Positions 11,426 to 22,782 of a stretch of DNA of 64,000 nucleotides are shown one piece after another (the stretch's first letter is position 1; every line of letters begins with the position of its first letter). Position numbers and translations under genes: made by a program. The notes beneath the pieces were generated by a model, which saw nothing but the letters and a program-made list of their open reading frames with translations, did not search any database and had not been told where the DNA came from. The DNA comes from Blepharisma japonicum. Taxonomy: Eukaryota; Ciliophora; Heterotrichea; Heterotrichida; Blepharismidae. Location: contig CATKHK010000003.1 of the NCBI GenBank assembly GCA_949751835.1, forward strand, positions 558,001 to 622,000. The letters run 5' to 3'.

Positions 11426-11880
11426 TTTAATTTTATTTCATATGCATTTTTTAAGAAAGTTATCATCAGTATTTAGCAAATTTTTTTTAATGCCAAAAAA
11501 AAGCTAATCAATTTTTGATTAAAAAATTGTCCGAGTTGATATGAATAAGGACAATAATTATTTTGGCGAAGTTTTTTATTCTGTCAGAATTTGAAATTAT
11601 TGAATGTAATTGAACAATAATAGATGCTGCAGCTTTTGACGGTACTTCCAGTAATATTAGCTTAATAAAATTGAAAAAATTGCTACTATCTCTCAAATAA
11701 TTTTTTGCAACGCTGCAGCAAAGAAAATAACGCTATTTATAAATCATGCCATAATTAATTATTAGCAATACTTTAAACTTTTGTTTCTCAAAATTAATTG
11801 TAACTTTATAGCTTCGATAAAAAATCTTTAATTGTTAAAATATTGACTTTTTTTTATAACTAATAATTTTTTTGCTTAAT
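11426..11880. other. Intergenic spacer between divergent genes
   Basis: The spacer separates the phosphatase start from the plus-strand gene at 11881. A minus-strand open stretch of about 90 codons (roughly 11463-11735, with one TGA) has no ATG and no family resemblance. I do not call it a gene. Confidence 0.4.
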
Positions 11881-12600
11881 ATGCAAAAATCTAAACATTC
11901 AAAAAAAGAAAAAGTTCCTGCAAGCACATTTACCATTATAGCAAGAAAAGATGAGCCTGCAATTTGTTGCCTTTCACATCAATTTAAAGTTGACTTAGAA
12001 CTAGAAAAAACAGAAAGTGAATCATCAGAAAATATAAAGCTACAACCAAAAAGATTATCTCATTCTCCTAAACTTGAAGAGTTTAAGCAATTTTCATTTC
12101 AAAATAATTTCTTTAAAGAATTTGATTTCAAGCCTGGAAAACCAAGAACAAAGCAAACTCTTGTATTTCCAAAACCAAAAACTCCTATTTCTATGAGTAT
12201 TTATGATATTGATTCTAAAATCAAGCTAAAAAATAGAAGAAGTATAGAAAATGTTGTAGAACCTCCTAAATCTAAGCCAGAATCACTACCTTATGAAGGC
12301 CGGGTCAGAATATTCCAGGACTTTTCTAAACTAAGAGATTTAACTGATCGAAATCAATATCTTAAACAAGAAATCATGAAATACGATAATTACTTTACAA
12401 CCCCACAGCCGAGCTTAAAAACCTGCTCATCATGCCCAGCCTTGCCTTCCATAATTTCAAACAGCCAAACAACTTTTGCATTACCAAAACTATGAAGTGA
12501 TACTATTCAGCCTTCCATCTCAGGGTCAAAAAAGAGAGTTAAAACATATGATCCAACCTCAAAACGACCCCGGAAATCAATCTCAAACTATTTTGTGTAA
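11881..12600 (+). CDS. Unknown protein, basic and Ser/Pro-rich
   Basis: The protein has 239 residues from ATG 11881 to TAA 12598-12600, with one TGA read as Trp near residue 205. It is low in hydrophobic residues and rich in Lys, Ser and Pro, with a short possible helix near FSKLRDLTDRNQYLKQEI. No domain is recognised. The C-terminus is basic (SKRPRKSISNYFV). It looks like a disordered regulatory or cytoskeleton-linked protein. Its stop is only 11 bases from the stop of the convergent TPR gene. Confidence 0.7.
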
Positions 12601-12611
12601 TTAATTAAAAA

Positions 12612-13610
12612 TTAATTAAGATACTTAGCACAGTACAGTTTTAATCGTCGAGTTGCATCTAAATATTTACGTGTCCCACCAATCCCAATTTCAATCATTT
12701 TTTTCCTTTCAATTGGTGAGCCTGATAAAGGTAGAAAATTGCCGGGGCTATAATGGTAACTATGGTTCAAACTCACCTCTGGGCTACTTCTTTTTCTTGA
12801 TCTCACATTCGGTAATGGAGATTTTCGATGCCCTGGGCTGTTCAGCCTTGAAAAAGTATCGAGAATTTCTGGTTTTCTTGTCTTAATAAGCGGTGTTATA
12901 TTGTGAGGAATCACTCTTCCAAGCTCTCTTTTGGTTTGGCGAGTTTGGAGGAAATTATTAATTGCTCCATGTCTTTTGTTTAACTGCATCAGACTGTTTC
13001 ACAAGTTTTCAGTTAATTCATTACTTGGTCCTAAGTGTTTTAGAGAGAAATCATAGCCTTTTTGATAATGCTCCAAAGCAGAATCAAATTTTTGGAGATA
13101 CTCTGATTCTGCACCAATATTATAATGAGCAACAACCAATGTTGTTATAGAATTTTCAGCTAGATTCTCATCATTATTTTCCAAATCCCTTAACAAACTT
13201 AAAGCTTGCTTTGCATAGCTCAATGCGATATCATGCTTTCCCATTTGTGAATTGATTGCACAAATATTAAGCTGAGTTGATGCAATTGCTGCAGGATCTG
13301 AATAAGTTTGCACTTCCAGTTTAAATGCTTGCTTCAGATAGAATAATGCCACATTGGGCTGTTTGATTCGTTTATAGTGGCAGCCGAAATTATTGAATGT
13401 AATTGCAGTTAATTTTAATCGATTTTGCATTCTACTAATATCAGGATTTGTCCCATCGAGTAGAATTTTTTCAGCTTTTTGCAAAAGCAGAAGAGATTCT
13501 TTCGGATCGTCTAAATTCGCCATTGCATTTTTGTTTAAGTCAAGAATGTGTGATTCTAGTTTGGAAATGCTATCTTCTGGAGAGTCTTCAACTTCAAGAT
13601 TTTCAGACAT
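12612..13610 (-). CDS. TPR-repeat protein with basic tail
   Basis: The protein has 332 residues in a single frame; TGA at 12999-13001 reads Trp. Residues 20-200 form a run of tetratricopeptide-type helix pairs (for example NVALFYLKQAFKLE and DIALSYAKQALSLL with the expected Ala/Gly/Tyr spacing, and DSALEHYQKGYDFS). The rest is a basic, Ser/Pro-rich tail with RSRKRSSPEVS. TPR folds bind partner proteins; the partner is unknown. A similar layout occurs in ciliary and kinesin-light-chain-like proteins, but no clear assignment is possible. Confidence 0.78.
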
Positions 13611-13879
13611 TTTGAATTATGGTGTTTTTGTCTTAAAATAGTTTTAATGTAATATAAACATTGAGCTTTCTTAAATTCTTAAATTATTTTCAGCTTGACT
13701 ATAATTTTATTATATTTGTTTAATTAAATTTTAATTTATATGAATTATCATTAGGTTTTTGCTGATTCATCCAGCTTTTAAGCTTATGATTAATATCTTT
13801 TTTAATTTAAAGATTTCACTATTAACTATGCAATCGGTTGCGTTTTTTCATTCCTCCAACCTTTAATTCATCACATACT

Positions 13880-14254
13880 TTAACTATTTTCTTTTAATAA
13901 GCTATATATAAAGCTAAGCACTAAAACAATAACCTTAATTTTGATGTGAGTGCGAACAAAATTTAAAATTAAATAAAAATGGAAGCTAATTAAATAAAAA
14001 ATCATCATAATATCTTGCATATTTTTTATTTTCTTAATATTCTGTCTTGCGTAATTTATCAAAAGACTGAACAACACAATAATAAAACCAAAGTTAAGCA
14101 AATAAATAAGAGAGAGCTCATAAGAGCAATTGCAAACCCTTTTGCATGCCTGGCAATGATCTTGTCTTATAAATCTGAGCTTATAAGTTTGGCTTAAAAT
14201 GACTTTTTAAGAAGAATTAATACTGCTAACTGCATTTTTAATTAAGGAAAGCAT
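13880..14254 (-). CDS. Possible small Cys-rich two-helix membrane protein, uncertain
   Basis: From about 14209 down to TAA at 13880-13882 there is an open frame. It carries a Cys cluster (DHCQACKRVCNC) followed by two long hydrophobic segments. The only in-frame ATG upstream is at 14254, and a TAA lies between it and the Cys cluster. A 21-nt GT...AAG stretch (about 14210-14230) would remove that stop, but 21 is not the usual intron size here. It may be a real small gene, an exon of one, or a decaying gene. Confidence 0.3.
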
Positions 14255-14303
14255 AATGGATAATATATCAAAAATAATACGATCAAAATAGGTTTATTTT
14301 TAT

Positions 14304-14740
14304 TTAATTATTTTCGCTTTCTCTTTTCCTTTGTTCATCTGCATAGGCTTTTCTGAATTCTCTAAATTTCATATATCCTTGATACTGTTTATAATTCTTT
14401 CTTAATAAGTTCAATTCGCTATTCATTTTTTTGCTAAGAACCATAACTCCTTGGATCATTCCACAACAAATTACGCAAAAAATAAAATTCAGCAAAAACA
14501 CACTTAATACCTTGGTATCATCTTCTAACCCATCATCATCTTCTCCTGAGCCATCATTGCTCAGCTGCATTAAATCTCTATATAATTCATACTGGTAGCA
14601 TCATTACTTAATTGCAATGTTCTTGGCTCAGATAAAGCTTGAAGAAAACTCTTATTTCCTTTGGCGTCTTCACTATACTGTTTGGATTCTAAAGTTACAC
14701 ACCCCAGAATAAGAAAAGTGAAAACGATATATTGTTTCAT
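14304..14740 (-). CDS. Small type I membrane protein with signal peptide
   Basis: ATG at 14740 opens a signal peptide (MKQYIVFTFLILGCVTLES). A second frame, to TAA at 14304-14306, contains an acidic spacer, one hydrophobic membrane segment (around FLLNFIFCVICCGMIQGV) and a charged cytosolic tail. Joining them needs an intron of length 2 modulo 3: a 17-nt GT...GAG stretch at 14576-14592 fits and gives about 139 residues. A 15-nt version (14578-14592, ...TAG) would instead end the protein after about 50 residues. The motif LQLSND occurs on both sides of the junction. No family is recognised. Confidence 0.55.
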
Positions 14741-14988
14741 TGAATATTGTAAAACGGATACCTTTACAAAAATTAAGATAATTTTCCATTAAGGGATATG
14801 CTATCAAAATAGTTGGTGAGCAAAAATATTATTTAGAAAAAATATAATGATGGAAAGTTTAAATAAGTTAAACTTTTGCTCATTATACGAAATAGCAAAG
14901 AAATGGATAATAAATAAATGAAAAATTTCAAAACTTTCAATATTTACCACCAACATATTATATGTGCAGATATATCAATCTATATTTG

Positions 14989-15699
14989 TTAACTTAAAGG
15001 TGTTGCTTCTTTAAATATATTTAGTTCTTCTTTAAACTGTTCTTGCATATCCCACCAAGTTGACATACTTGGCGGCTTTTCTCCTGAATAAACCTGTGGC
15101 CATACACTAGGCGCTGTTGTTTTAGCAAGCTTAATTTCTATTCTTCCAGTCAAGATTTCATTAGTTTCAGTTCCTTCAGGATCAATGGCTTCAAAAAGTG
15201 GCAAATAAAGCTCAAACTTTAGCTTATGGTTTGAATGTATGCACTTAGCCATAAACTCAATATGATCTGCTTTCACATCAATAGTTTTATCATAAACTTC
15301 ATTGCAGCCTGCAGCATCCATTCTGTGAGAAAATTTGATATCAAGATATACATGAGTTGTTGACTGTGCCCATCTGAAGCTTGGTCTTATTATTTGTGGA
15401 TCTTTTTCGACATTTAATAAGTTGGACAATCTTGCTAAATATCTCTTATAGTTTTGTAAAAAATTTGTAACTGATTTTAAGTCAACTTTAGATTCATCTG
15501 CTCTAGAGATTAAATATTCAGCTTCATCCCAAGATCCTTTTTGAATATATGTCAAAATACAACTAAATAAAGGTTACTCTGAACTCAAGTTTTCTGGAAC
15601 AATTTGTTGAGCGATAACATCTTTGAGATCATAAGCTTGATCAAACATGTTCTCACAGAGCAGCCCAAAACTTACGTGTATCAAGAACAATAAAAGCAT
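14989..15699 (-). CDS. Secreted or ER-lumenal CS-domain (p23-like) protein
   Basis: The protein has 231 residues after removing a 15-nt intron at 15563-15577. It starts with a signal peptide (MLLLFLIHVSFGLLC). A helical segment follows, then from about residue 105 a CS/HSP20-like beta-sandwich: FRWAQSTTHVYLDIKF, then KLKFELYLPLFEAID, then GRIEIKLAKTTAPSVWPQV. The last matches the family pattern in which the final strand ends with Lys and a Trp-containing segment. CS domains usually act as cytosolic HSP90 partners, so an export signal is unusual. No KDEL-type tail is present. The start lies only 25 bases from the stop of the DHHC gene upstream. Confidence 0.75.
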
Positions 15700-15724
15700 A
15701 AAAATATGGCTTTTTAAAAATTAA

Positions 15725-16816
15725 TTAAATAGGGATTTTAAATGCTCTATCACTTAGCATTTGGTCTCTTGTAGATGTAGAGCTTGCGGATTCAAAAATA
15801 TTTCTTTTAGTTTCATGAGAAGGAGACATTTTTACTTCAACTCGCTCATCTGGAGGAGACTCCCTTCTGATTTTGGTTAGAGGTGGGCTCAGGACGATTT
15901 TACTGCTAACTTTAGGCTCATTTCTGATTGGAATTGATGGAGAAGGCTTTGTGGTATTTGCAGGTCTGCTCTCATTCGGCGGTACTTCATCGAGACTAGG
16001 TCTAGTTTCATTATTCCAAACCACGCCATCTCCTATCTGCTTTCCAGTGGCACCAGTTATTGGCAAAAGCCATAGCCAAGGGTTTTGTCCGAAAACTTGA
16101 ATCCAATTTCTCCATGCACCTTTATTATAAATCCCTAGCCTATTAGCTGTTTTTTTATCCATTTGCTCAATTGTAGTGGAGTTAGTCAATATAAGTTTTA
16201 TATGAAACTTCATAAATAATGTAAGCATCACTGACAGCAATGCTGCAAGTAAGAATGCTCCAATTAAAACCGCCTCTGAATAAGCATGCAAATCTCTAGT
16301 GTGTATTATATAAAGCAAATTATCATAAGCGGGCTTTGAAAGCACCACTACTGCTATATACAAACAAATCAGTACATAAAGTAAAACCAGAATAAAAAAC
16401 TTTCTATTGAAGAAACCTACACAATTGTTAAGCCATGGACAATGATGGTCCATGTTCAATACGCATCGATTACATGCTGAGCAATGATGACATCGCTCAG
16501 GCTTAAAAACGTGGCACATTAAGCAGTATCGTCGTCTTTTAGTCTCGGCGTCTCCCATATAAAAGCCCCATAAAGGTGGAACCATCCCTGGATCTGTAAG
16601 CATTGCTTTGAAGAAACTTCAAAGAAACATAAAAATCAAGATATGAAATACAGAAAGAAAAGAGATGATCTTCAGATTTAAATTGTAGATATCTTCAATG
16701 TGAGTGAGATATAGTTGAACTACGTTGATGTAAATAAAAGAAACCACCAGAAATACAAAGAGAACAAAAAAATTTCCGAGAAGTTTAGTGCAGTTTGTAA
16801 ATGTGCATCTGCTCAT
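15725..16816 (-). CDS. DHHC palmitoyltransferase
   Basis: The protein has 363 residues in a single frame with one TGA (Trp, 16619-16621). Two membrane segments precede the cysteine-rich domain (CLMCHVFKPERCHHCSACNR then NMDHHCPWLNNCVG), which has the catalytic DHHC Cys intact. Two more membrane segments follow, then the TTxE motif (NSTTIEQMD) and a Pro/Ser-rich cytosolic tail of about 100 residues. It attaches palmitate to cysteines of membrane proteins. The acylated CDPK-like proteins in this window (MGCC, MGVCC) are the kind of substrate such enzymes act on, but a link is inference. Confidence 0.93.
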
Positions 16817-17200
16817 TTTATCTTTGCATGTATAAGTAGTTATTTTGGGAAATTAGGCAAGACAAAGAGAATTTATTAAGTGTATCAATTATTTAATAAG
16901 AATTACAATGATTAAGAAAAAGAGACTTTCTCATTTATCTTGGCTCTCTTACCTTACTTAACAATAACTTAATTGTTAGCTATAAATTCTATTTATTTTA
17001 AGTATTAAATAACTTAATTAACCCAGTTTTTATAAATCTTAATTCCAAAGTAAAGCAATTAATAGTATATCATAATCTTTCAAAATTATGAAATATCAAA
17101 GCAACTATTCTAAAAAATAAGAAATAATTAGCAGAAGAAATATCGATAGAATGCAAACCATATTTCTTCCATAGACAAAAATATAAATTATTTATAAATC
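16817..17200. other. Intergenic spacer between divergent genes
   Basis: The AT-rich spacer should contain the promoters of the DHHC gene (minus) and the sorting nexin gene (plus). No open frame or RNA gene is seen. Confidence 0.5.
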
Positions 17201-19237
17201 ATGTATTCCGAATTTGGAACAAACTCAGAAAAAAATACAGATGCTTTAATTAGCGACATTTCTGAGTCAGTTACCAGAGTTTTATACCAAGAAGAAGAAA
17301 GAATGAAAAAAGAAAACTACTTAAGAGAAGAAATTTTAATAGGAAATTATTCACCTGAAATTTTCAGCGAATTTCTTAAGTTAAAGAAAAGGTCTGATAT
17401 TGATCTGTTAAGCATGAAAGAGCTTGAAGCTTGTCTAAAAGAATTCAAGGAAAGCTATAACGACCTAGAAATTGAATTTTCTATGAAAATCGAAGAGGAA
17501 ACTAGCAGAAGCAAAAGAAAGAAAGAAGACGAGCTGCAAGAAAAAGAAAGAAAGAAAATTGAGGATTATGATGGAAAAGAAATTGAAAACATCAAAGAAA
17601 AAGATATTTTAGCTGAATGCATTAAAGAAGACTTTTCTTCTGATTCTGGGTCAGAAATTTCAAGTCCCAGGATGAAAAAAAGCCCATCAATAAAACCGTT
17701 TGAGCATAGAACAAATAATAACGAATTCATACTAACACTTGATGGAAAAGAGCTTCTAAGTGAAGAGCATTCATTAACTGACCATGATAGTTTAAATGAC
17801 TCACAGTTTTCAGATTCTCAAAGTACTATAAAAAGAGCTACTCTTGAGCAAGAGTTTTTAAACCGAATCAAAAAGACACAGAGCCCTAAAATGTCACCCC
17901 ATAGGCTGTCTCCTCCAGAAATATCAATTGATACGAGAGTCTCAAAAGACAGAAATTCCAAAGAAATTTCCCCATTACTGTTAGACTCATCTTTGATGGA
18001 CGCTGGGGTTTACTTGCACCAAGATGTCTATAAAATTGAATCAGTCAAAATCCCAGACAATGAATTATCTATGAAAACTTGCGAGGTCGTAATATCAGAG
18101 TAAGATTTATATAGCCCTGAAAAATCAAACACAGTCTACTACACAATTACAACAATTCCATTAGGCTGAGTAGTAAAGCGCCACTTAAATGATTTTTCCT
18201 GGCTTAGAACTACCTTTGCATTTTTATATCCAGGTGTATATATTCCTCCACCTCTCCCTAAAAAATGGACTGGAAAAGATAAAGACGATACTTTGGTTAA
18301 AGATCAAAGATTTCTTCAAAGGTTTATTAATTCAGCTATATCTCATCCGTTATTAAAAAAATCGCCATATCTATTCGAATTTCTTAAAGAGCAAGATTAC
18401 TCTTATTTCGAGACCTTTAAAAAAGACTGTTCTAAATTAAAAAGACCCGAATCCGTAGAATTTTTCCCAACTTTAGAAGGATTTTCATATTGCGATGCTT
18501 CATATCCGAAGGAATCCTCAAAAGATATGAGTGATTTTATTACTCTTTCCCAAACTTTGCAGAAAAAAATAAAAAGAAGGTCAAACAAGCTTGAAGAACA
18601 GTTGATCGAAATATCAGTTTCTATTAATAAACTCTCAAAAACTATAAAAAAATTGCAGAAAGCACAAGAATTGGTTTCTAATAACAGAAAAAACTCTGAG
18701 CTGTTTAGACTGTTTAGCCAAACGATGGCTGCATGGGCTAAATGCAACATAGAAAGAGTGAAATCTGTAAAAGAACACATGAGCTCTTTTTTCAAATACA
18801 CTTATAACGAAGTTCTCCCAATTAAAGATATAATCAAAGAAAAAGAGCTAAATTTCCAAAATTACTTAAAAGCCGATAAAAAAATCAAAATAAAAAAAGA
18901 AAAATTATGAACCCAAGGAGATATCAGCAAATGGGAAATAGAAATGAGAGAACCGATACCAAATGTAAATGTTTTACAGACAGACAAAGAACTGGCTTTC
19001 CATAAGATGCTTACCCAGGAATCCCAAAAAGTCCAGAAATTGAAAGATTTATATGCGTATTACAACTATAAGCTAAACGAAGAGAGCTTATGATTTATTC
19101 CGTTCAATGCAGATCGAAACATCAAAGAATTTAGAGAACTCGCTAAAAAGGAAATTGCTGTCATATGGAAACTGAAACAGACTTGGGAAAATTTTTCAGA
19201 AAAATTAGCAAGACTTGGAGGCGACCAATCGTTATAA
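17201..19237 (+). CDS. PX-BAR sorting nexin
   Basis: The protein has 673 residues after removing a 15-nt intron at 18100-18114; several TGA codons read Trp. The N-terminal 300 residues are acidic, Ser-rich and partly coiled coil. A PX domain follows (about 308-400): YYTITTIPLG, the RHLNDFSWLRTTF segment where PX folds carry the lipid-binding Arg, the YPGVYIPPPLP proline loop and FINSAISHPLL. The remaining 270 residues are long charged helices, as expected for a BAR domain. The layout is that of SNX1/2/4-type nexins, which bind PI3P and tubulate endosomes. The PX Arg is followed by His rather than the usual Tyr/Phe, so lipid specificity is uncertain. Confidence 0.85.
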
Positions 19238-19297
19238 ATTGATTAAATCAATAATAGCATAAATTTAAACGTACAAAAATAATTATTTGAAATATCG

Positions 19298-20857
19298 CTA
19301 TTCTATAGGTAAGAATTGACTCAATTTTGGATCTGGAGATGGACTTTTGGTTGGTTTTTTTGGCATTAATGGACTGTCAAGCATCGGAGAGCTTTGCATA
19401 ACGACATCTTGAAATGCATTGAAATCAAATTCTTTATTAATTGCTCCTTTAAGCTGATTTATCATCTCATTAACATCACTTAAGCTGATTTCAATTCCAG
19501 CATGCAAAAAACTTTCATATAAATCTTGTGAAGTTATAGCGTCTCGAGAACCCTAAATAAATTTTACCTTTGTTAATAAATAAAAAACGTCTTTCAAAAT
19601 ATCTTCGTTCAAAATTTGCTTTTTATCAAGTGTAGCAATGACAAAGTCACTGTAAGCAAAATCTCCATTTGATAAGTATTTGTTTTTTTCTAAGCACTTT
19701 TCTAGCTTTTCTACAGCTTTTATCTGTTTGGCATTTTTTAGAGCTTGAATAACATCATATGCATTGACAATCCCAGTTTTATTAGTATCCAAAGCTCTAA
19801 AAATTTCATCAAGCTCTCTGATTTCATTATAAGTCATATGTTTTATGATTAACTTCATCAGATAATTTTTAAGTTTATTTGGCGCATGATATTTCATCAA
19901 TGTTTCTATCACATCTAAAGGTACATGCTTAAGTTTGCTTTGTCTGTATTTTTTAAACCAAGGATGTTTCAAAACCTGAGGCAATTTTATTCTGTTATGT
20001 ATATTCTTTGTAAGCATTTGGCTTATCAAATCTTTGGCTTCATGAGAAATCAAGTCCCATCTTTCATGGCGAAATGCAACTTCATCGTGCAAAATCTTTT
20101 CAAAAACTTCATGATGATTTTCTCCAGCAAATGGAGGATAGCCTCCTAATAGCACATACATCATCACTCCAATACTTCAGACGTCACATTCAACCCCATA
20201 ATGCTTGCCTATCACTTCAGGAGCAAGATAATAAGGAGTCCCAACAATAGAATGAAATTCTTTTGTTTCTTCAGCAAATTTAATAGATAACCCAAAATCT
20301 ATCATTTTCAGCTCAGCGTCAGGTAATCGACTGGTTAATAAAAAATTCTCAGGTTTAATGTCCCTATGACAGATGTGTAAGTTATGCAAGTAATTCACAG
20401 CTGAGCATATTTTTTCTAATCATTTAGCAGCAGTTTCTTCATTTAATACTCCTTTTAGAAGGAAATCTTCTAAAAGATCTCCTCCATTGCATAATTCCAT
20501 GACTAAATGAACATAATTTGAATCTTCATAGCATTGAAGCAGTTTTATTATGTTAGGATGATCAGCTTGTTGTAATATTTCTAGCTCATTTTTTAGCACA
20601 TCAATTGAATGAATTTTTGCGACAGGAATTGATTTAATGGCAAATTTTTGTTTTCTTGAAGATTGGTGGATTCGGACTGCTTCTCTAACAGTTCCAAAAT
20701 GGCCATGGCCTAATACTTTTATAAACTTATAATGATCACGTATATCTGAATAATAATTACTTTCACGAACCACACCCCTTAAAGAGGATGTGGGAACAAA
20801 CTCACCGATTGTAGGGTATCTTCCTCGATTGTGCGGAACATTGCAGCATACTCCCAT
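19298..20857 (-). CDS. Calcium-dependent protein kinase with degenerate EF hands
   Basis: The protein has 514 residues after removing a 15-nt intron at 19553-19567. The chosen start, ATG 20857, gives MGVCC, a myristoylation/palmitoylation signal; an upstream in-frame ATG at 20938 would bury it. The kinase is complete: GHGHFGTV loop, FAIKS lysine, CHRDIKPENF, IDFGLS and GTPYYLAPEV. TGA reads Trp twice in the kinase, including the conserved CDVWSIGV. The region after it follows the CDPK autoinhibitory and EF-hand layout, but the loops are poor. One keeps DTNKTGIVNAYD with Asp at position 12; the others have lost most Ca-binding positions. It is probably active with weak or altered calcium control. 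Confidence 0.9.
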
Positions 20858-20963
20858 ATTTGTGTGTATAGAATCAGTGAAAGAGATTATTATAATTATT
20901 CCAATAAGATTTATAACAGATCTTAAAATAAAGGACAAATTATTTCATAAAGATTAGTTAATA

Positions 20964-21192
20964 ATGTCTATATTAAAAAAAATAGATGAAACTGGCCAAT
21001 CAATCAAAAGTTATAAAAACTCTTCTGATGAAATATTTAAATCTTTCTGAATTTTTGATCAGTAAAATCTGCACCAGCTTAAAATTTAAATGCTCCAACT
21101 GAATTCATGAGTATTTTATTTTAAAATTTCCTTCTGTACATAAACTGGATTTGAAAGATTTTTACTTTAAAATCAGGCCAGAATTTATATAA
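20964..21192 (+). CDS. Small spliced gene, unknown product
   Basis: ATG 20964 opens a frame that would stop at 21063. Removing a 16-nt GT...CAG stretch at 21062-21077 gives an open frame to TAA 21190-21192, about 70 residues with two TGA read as Trp. The product is mixed charged and aromatic, with no signal or membrane segment. The start of the striatin-type gene follows 53 bases later. Support rests only on the intron restoring the frame. Confidence 0.4.
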
Positions 21193-21245
21193 AAACTTAT
21201 TTCTATTGTATTTATTTATGAAAGCGAATAAGTAAAATGATATAA

Positions 21246-22757
21246 ATGGAAAGAAAAGCAATAGACCTGTTAATCTTTATTCCAGAACAGCCAACTTACT
21301 GAATAATTGCCCCTGATACTCTAAAAGAGCTCCTAGAAATGGTCTCACGGCAAATCCATTTAGACCCTTCTCAATTCCACATAATGTACGAAAGGAGAGG
21401 AAACCTTGTCAAAATAATTGACGAAAGGACCTATTCTTCTATCATAAACCGGTCAATTTCATCATCCATTGACGAAATTTCTTTTACTGTCCAATTTGTC
21501 AAAAAATCAATCACAGCACTACATGAGCCGATATCTGACTTATTAGTCTCAAGTATTCCTCAAGAAAGTGCCCAAGCCTCAACAGAAGACACAACTCAAG
21601 AAAGCAGCTTTAAAATTGAGCGAAAATTGTTAAATATCCCTAGGATTTGGGTCGAAAATGACCCACAGTGGATGGATTCAGATTCGAATCCAAAGATAAA
21701 TTCTATCTCAGCAAAGAAAAAATTGTTATGCCCCAAATTGACAATGAAATCACATGTAGATGGCATCAGAGGGATTCATTTTTTTAATTCCAAAGCAGTT
21801 CTTGCTTCAGGATCTGAAGACTGTATGATCAAGCTCTGGGACTTGAGAAACTTAAGAAATGAGACTGAGGCATGAGATCCTTACTTGACGTTAAGAGGAC
21901 ATATAGGAGCTATTTTAGCAATTGCAGGAGGATATAGTTGGGGTGGCATGAATATTAATGAAAATTTATTATATTCGGCAGGAACTGAAGGAGCCATAAA
22001 AATATGAAAAATTCCACATCCAGATACAATTGATAATGAAATTTCTTCAGAAGGAGAAACTTATTGTCTTGGAACCTGGACTGGTCATAATGATGCAATA
22101 TGAAGTTTAAGTCACAGTCAAACTGAAAATGCACTGATTTCTGCTAGTTCTGACGGTTCTGTATTACTATGGAAAGCACTTGAAATTTCAAGATTAAATG
22201 AAAATTTAAGCTCAGGACGAAGACATGCTCCATCAAGCATTTTCAATATTCCAAACGAAATCCCGACATCTTGTACATGAGTCCAAACAAACCTGCAATA
22301 TATAGCGGTAGGTTACAATTCAAATGCATTGAGTGTTTTTAATAGAGAAACATCAAGATATTATAGAATTCCTTATGCTGGAGAATTACAAAGATTTTGC
22401 CATCAAGTCAACCAGCTGATCAGTTCTTCTGCAAATTCCTTGCTTATTGCGGCGCATGATGATAAAAGAATAAGGTTTTATGATATAAACTCTAACTCTT
22501 GTATCAAAGATATGGTAGCTCATACAGATTCTGTGACCACTGTTTCGGTTGATAAATCAGGATTTTATTTAACCTCTGGTGGACATGATGGAAGCTTGAG
22601 GTCATGGGATCTAAGGAAGTTTCAATGCTTGCAAGAGCTGCCTGTGCACAGAAAAAAGTATGATGAAGCTGTTCATATTGTTACACATCATCCAACTTTG
22701 CCTTTATTAGCTTCTGGAGGAGCTGACTGCTTAGTAAAACTTTTCGAATTTAAATAA
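21246..22757 (+). CDS. Striatin-type WD40 protein
   Basis: The protein has 503 residues in a single frame with several TGA read as Trp, for example in LWD- and IW-type WD endings. A novel N-terminus of about 150 residues precedes WD40 repeats that resemble the striatin propeller. Examples are LTLRGHIGAILAI, TWTGHNDAIWSL and SASSDGSVLLW. At the end, VHRKKYDEAVHIVTHHP and ASGGADCLVKLF match the last striatin blade. Striatins are regulatory B''' subunits of PP2A in STRIPAK complexes. The usual N-terminal caveolin-binding, coiled-coil and calmodulin-binding part is not visible, which is odd. The PP2A scaffold gene lies at 29179-30855. Assignment to striatin rather than another WD40 family is fairly strong from the last blade. 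Confidence 0.8.
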
Positions 22758-22782
22758 TGTAATATATTTTTGGAATTAAATT

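Noticed and set aside
11463-11735. Minus-strand open stretch with one TGA
   Set aside because: There is no ATG in frame, no conserved motif, and it starts right after a TAG.
20858-20938. Upstream start for the CDPK at 19298-20857
   Set aside because: It would place a hydrophobic leader before MGVCC and destroy the acylation signal typical of the family.
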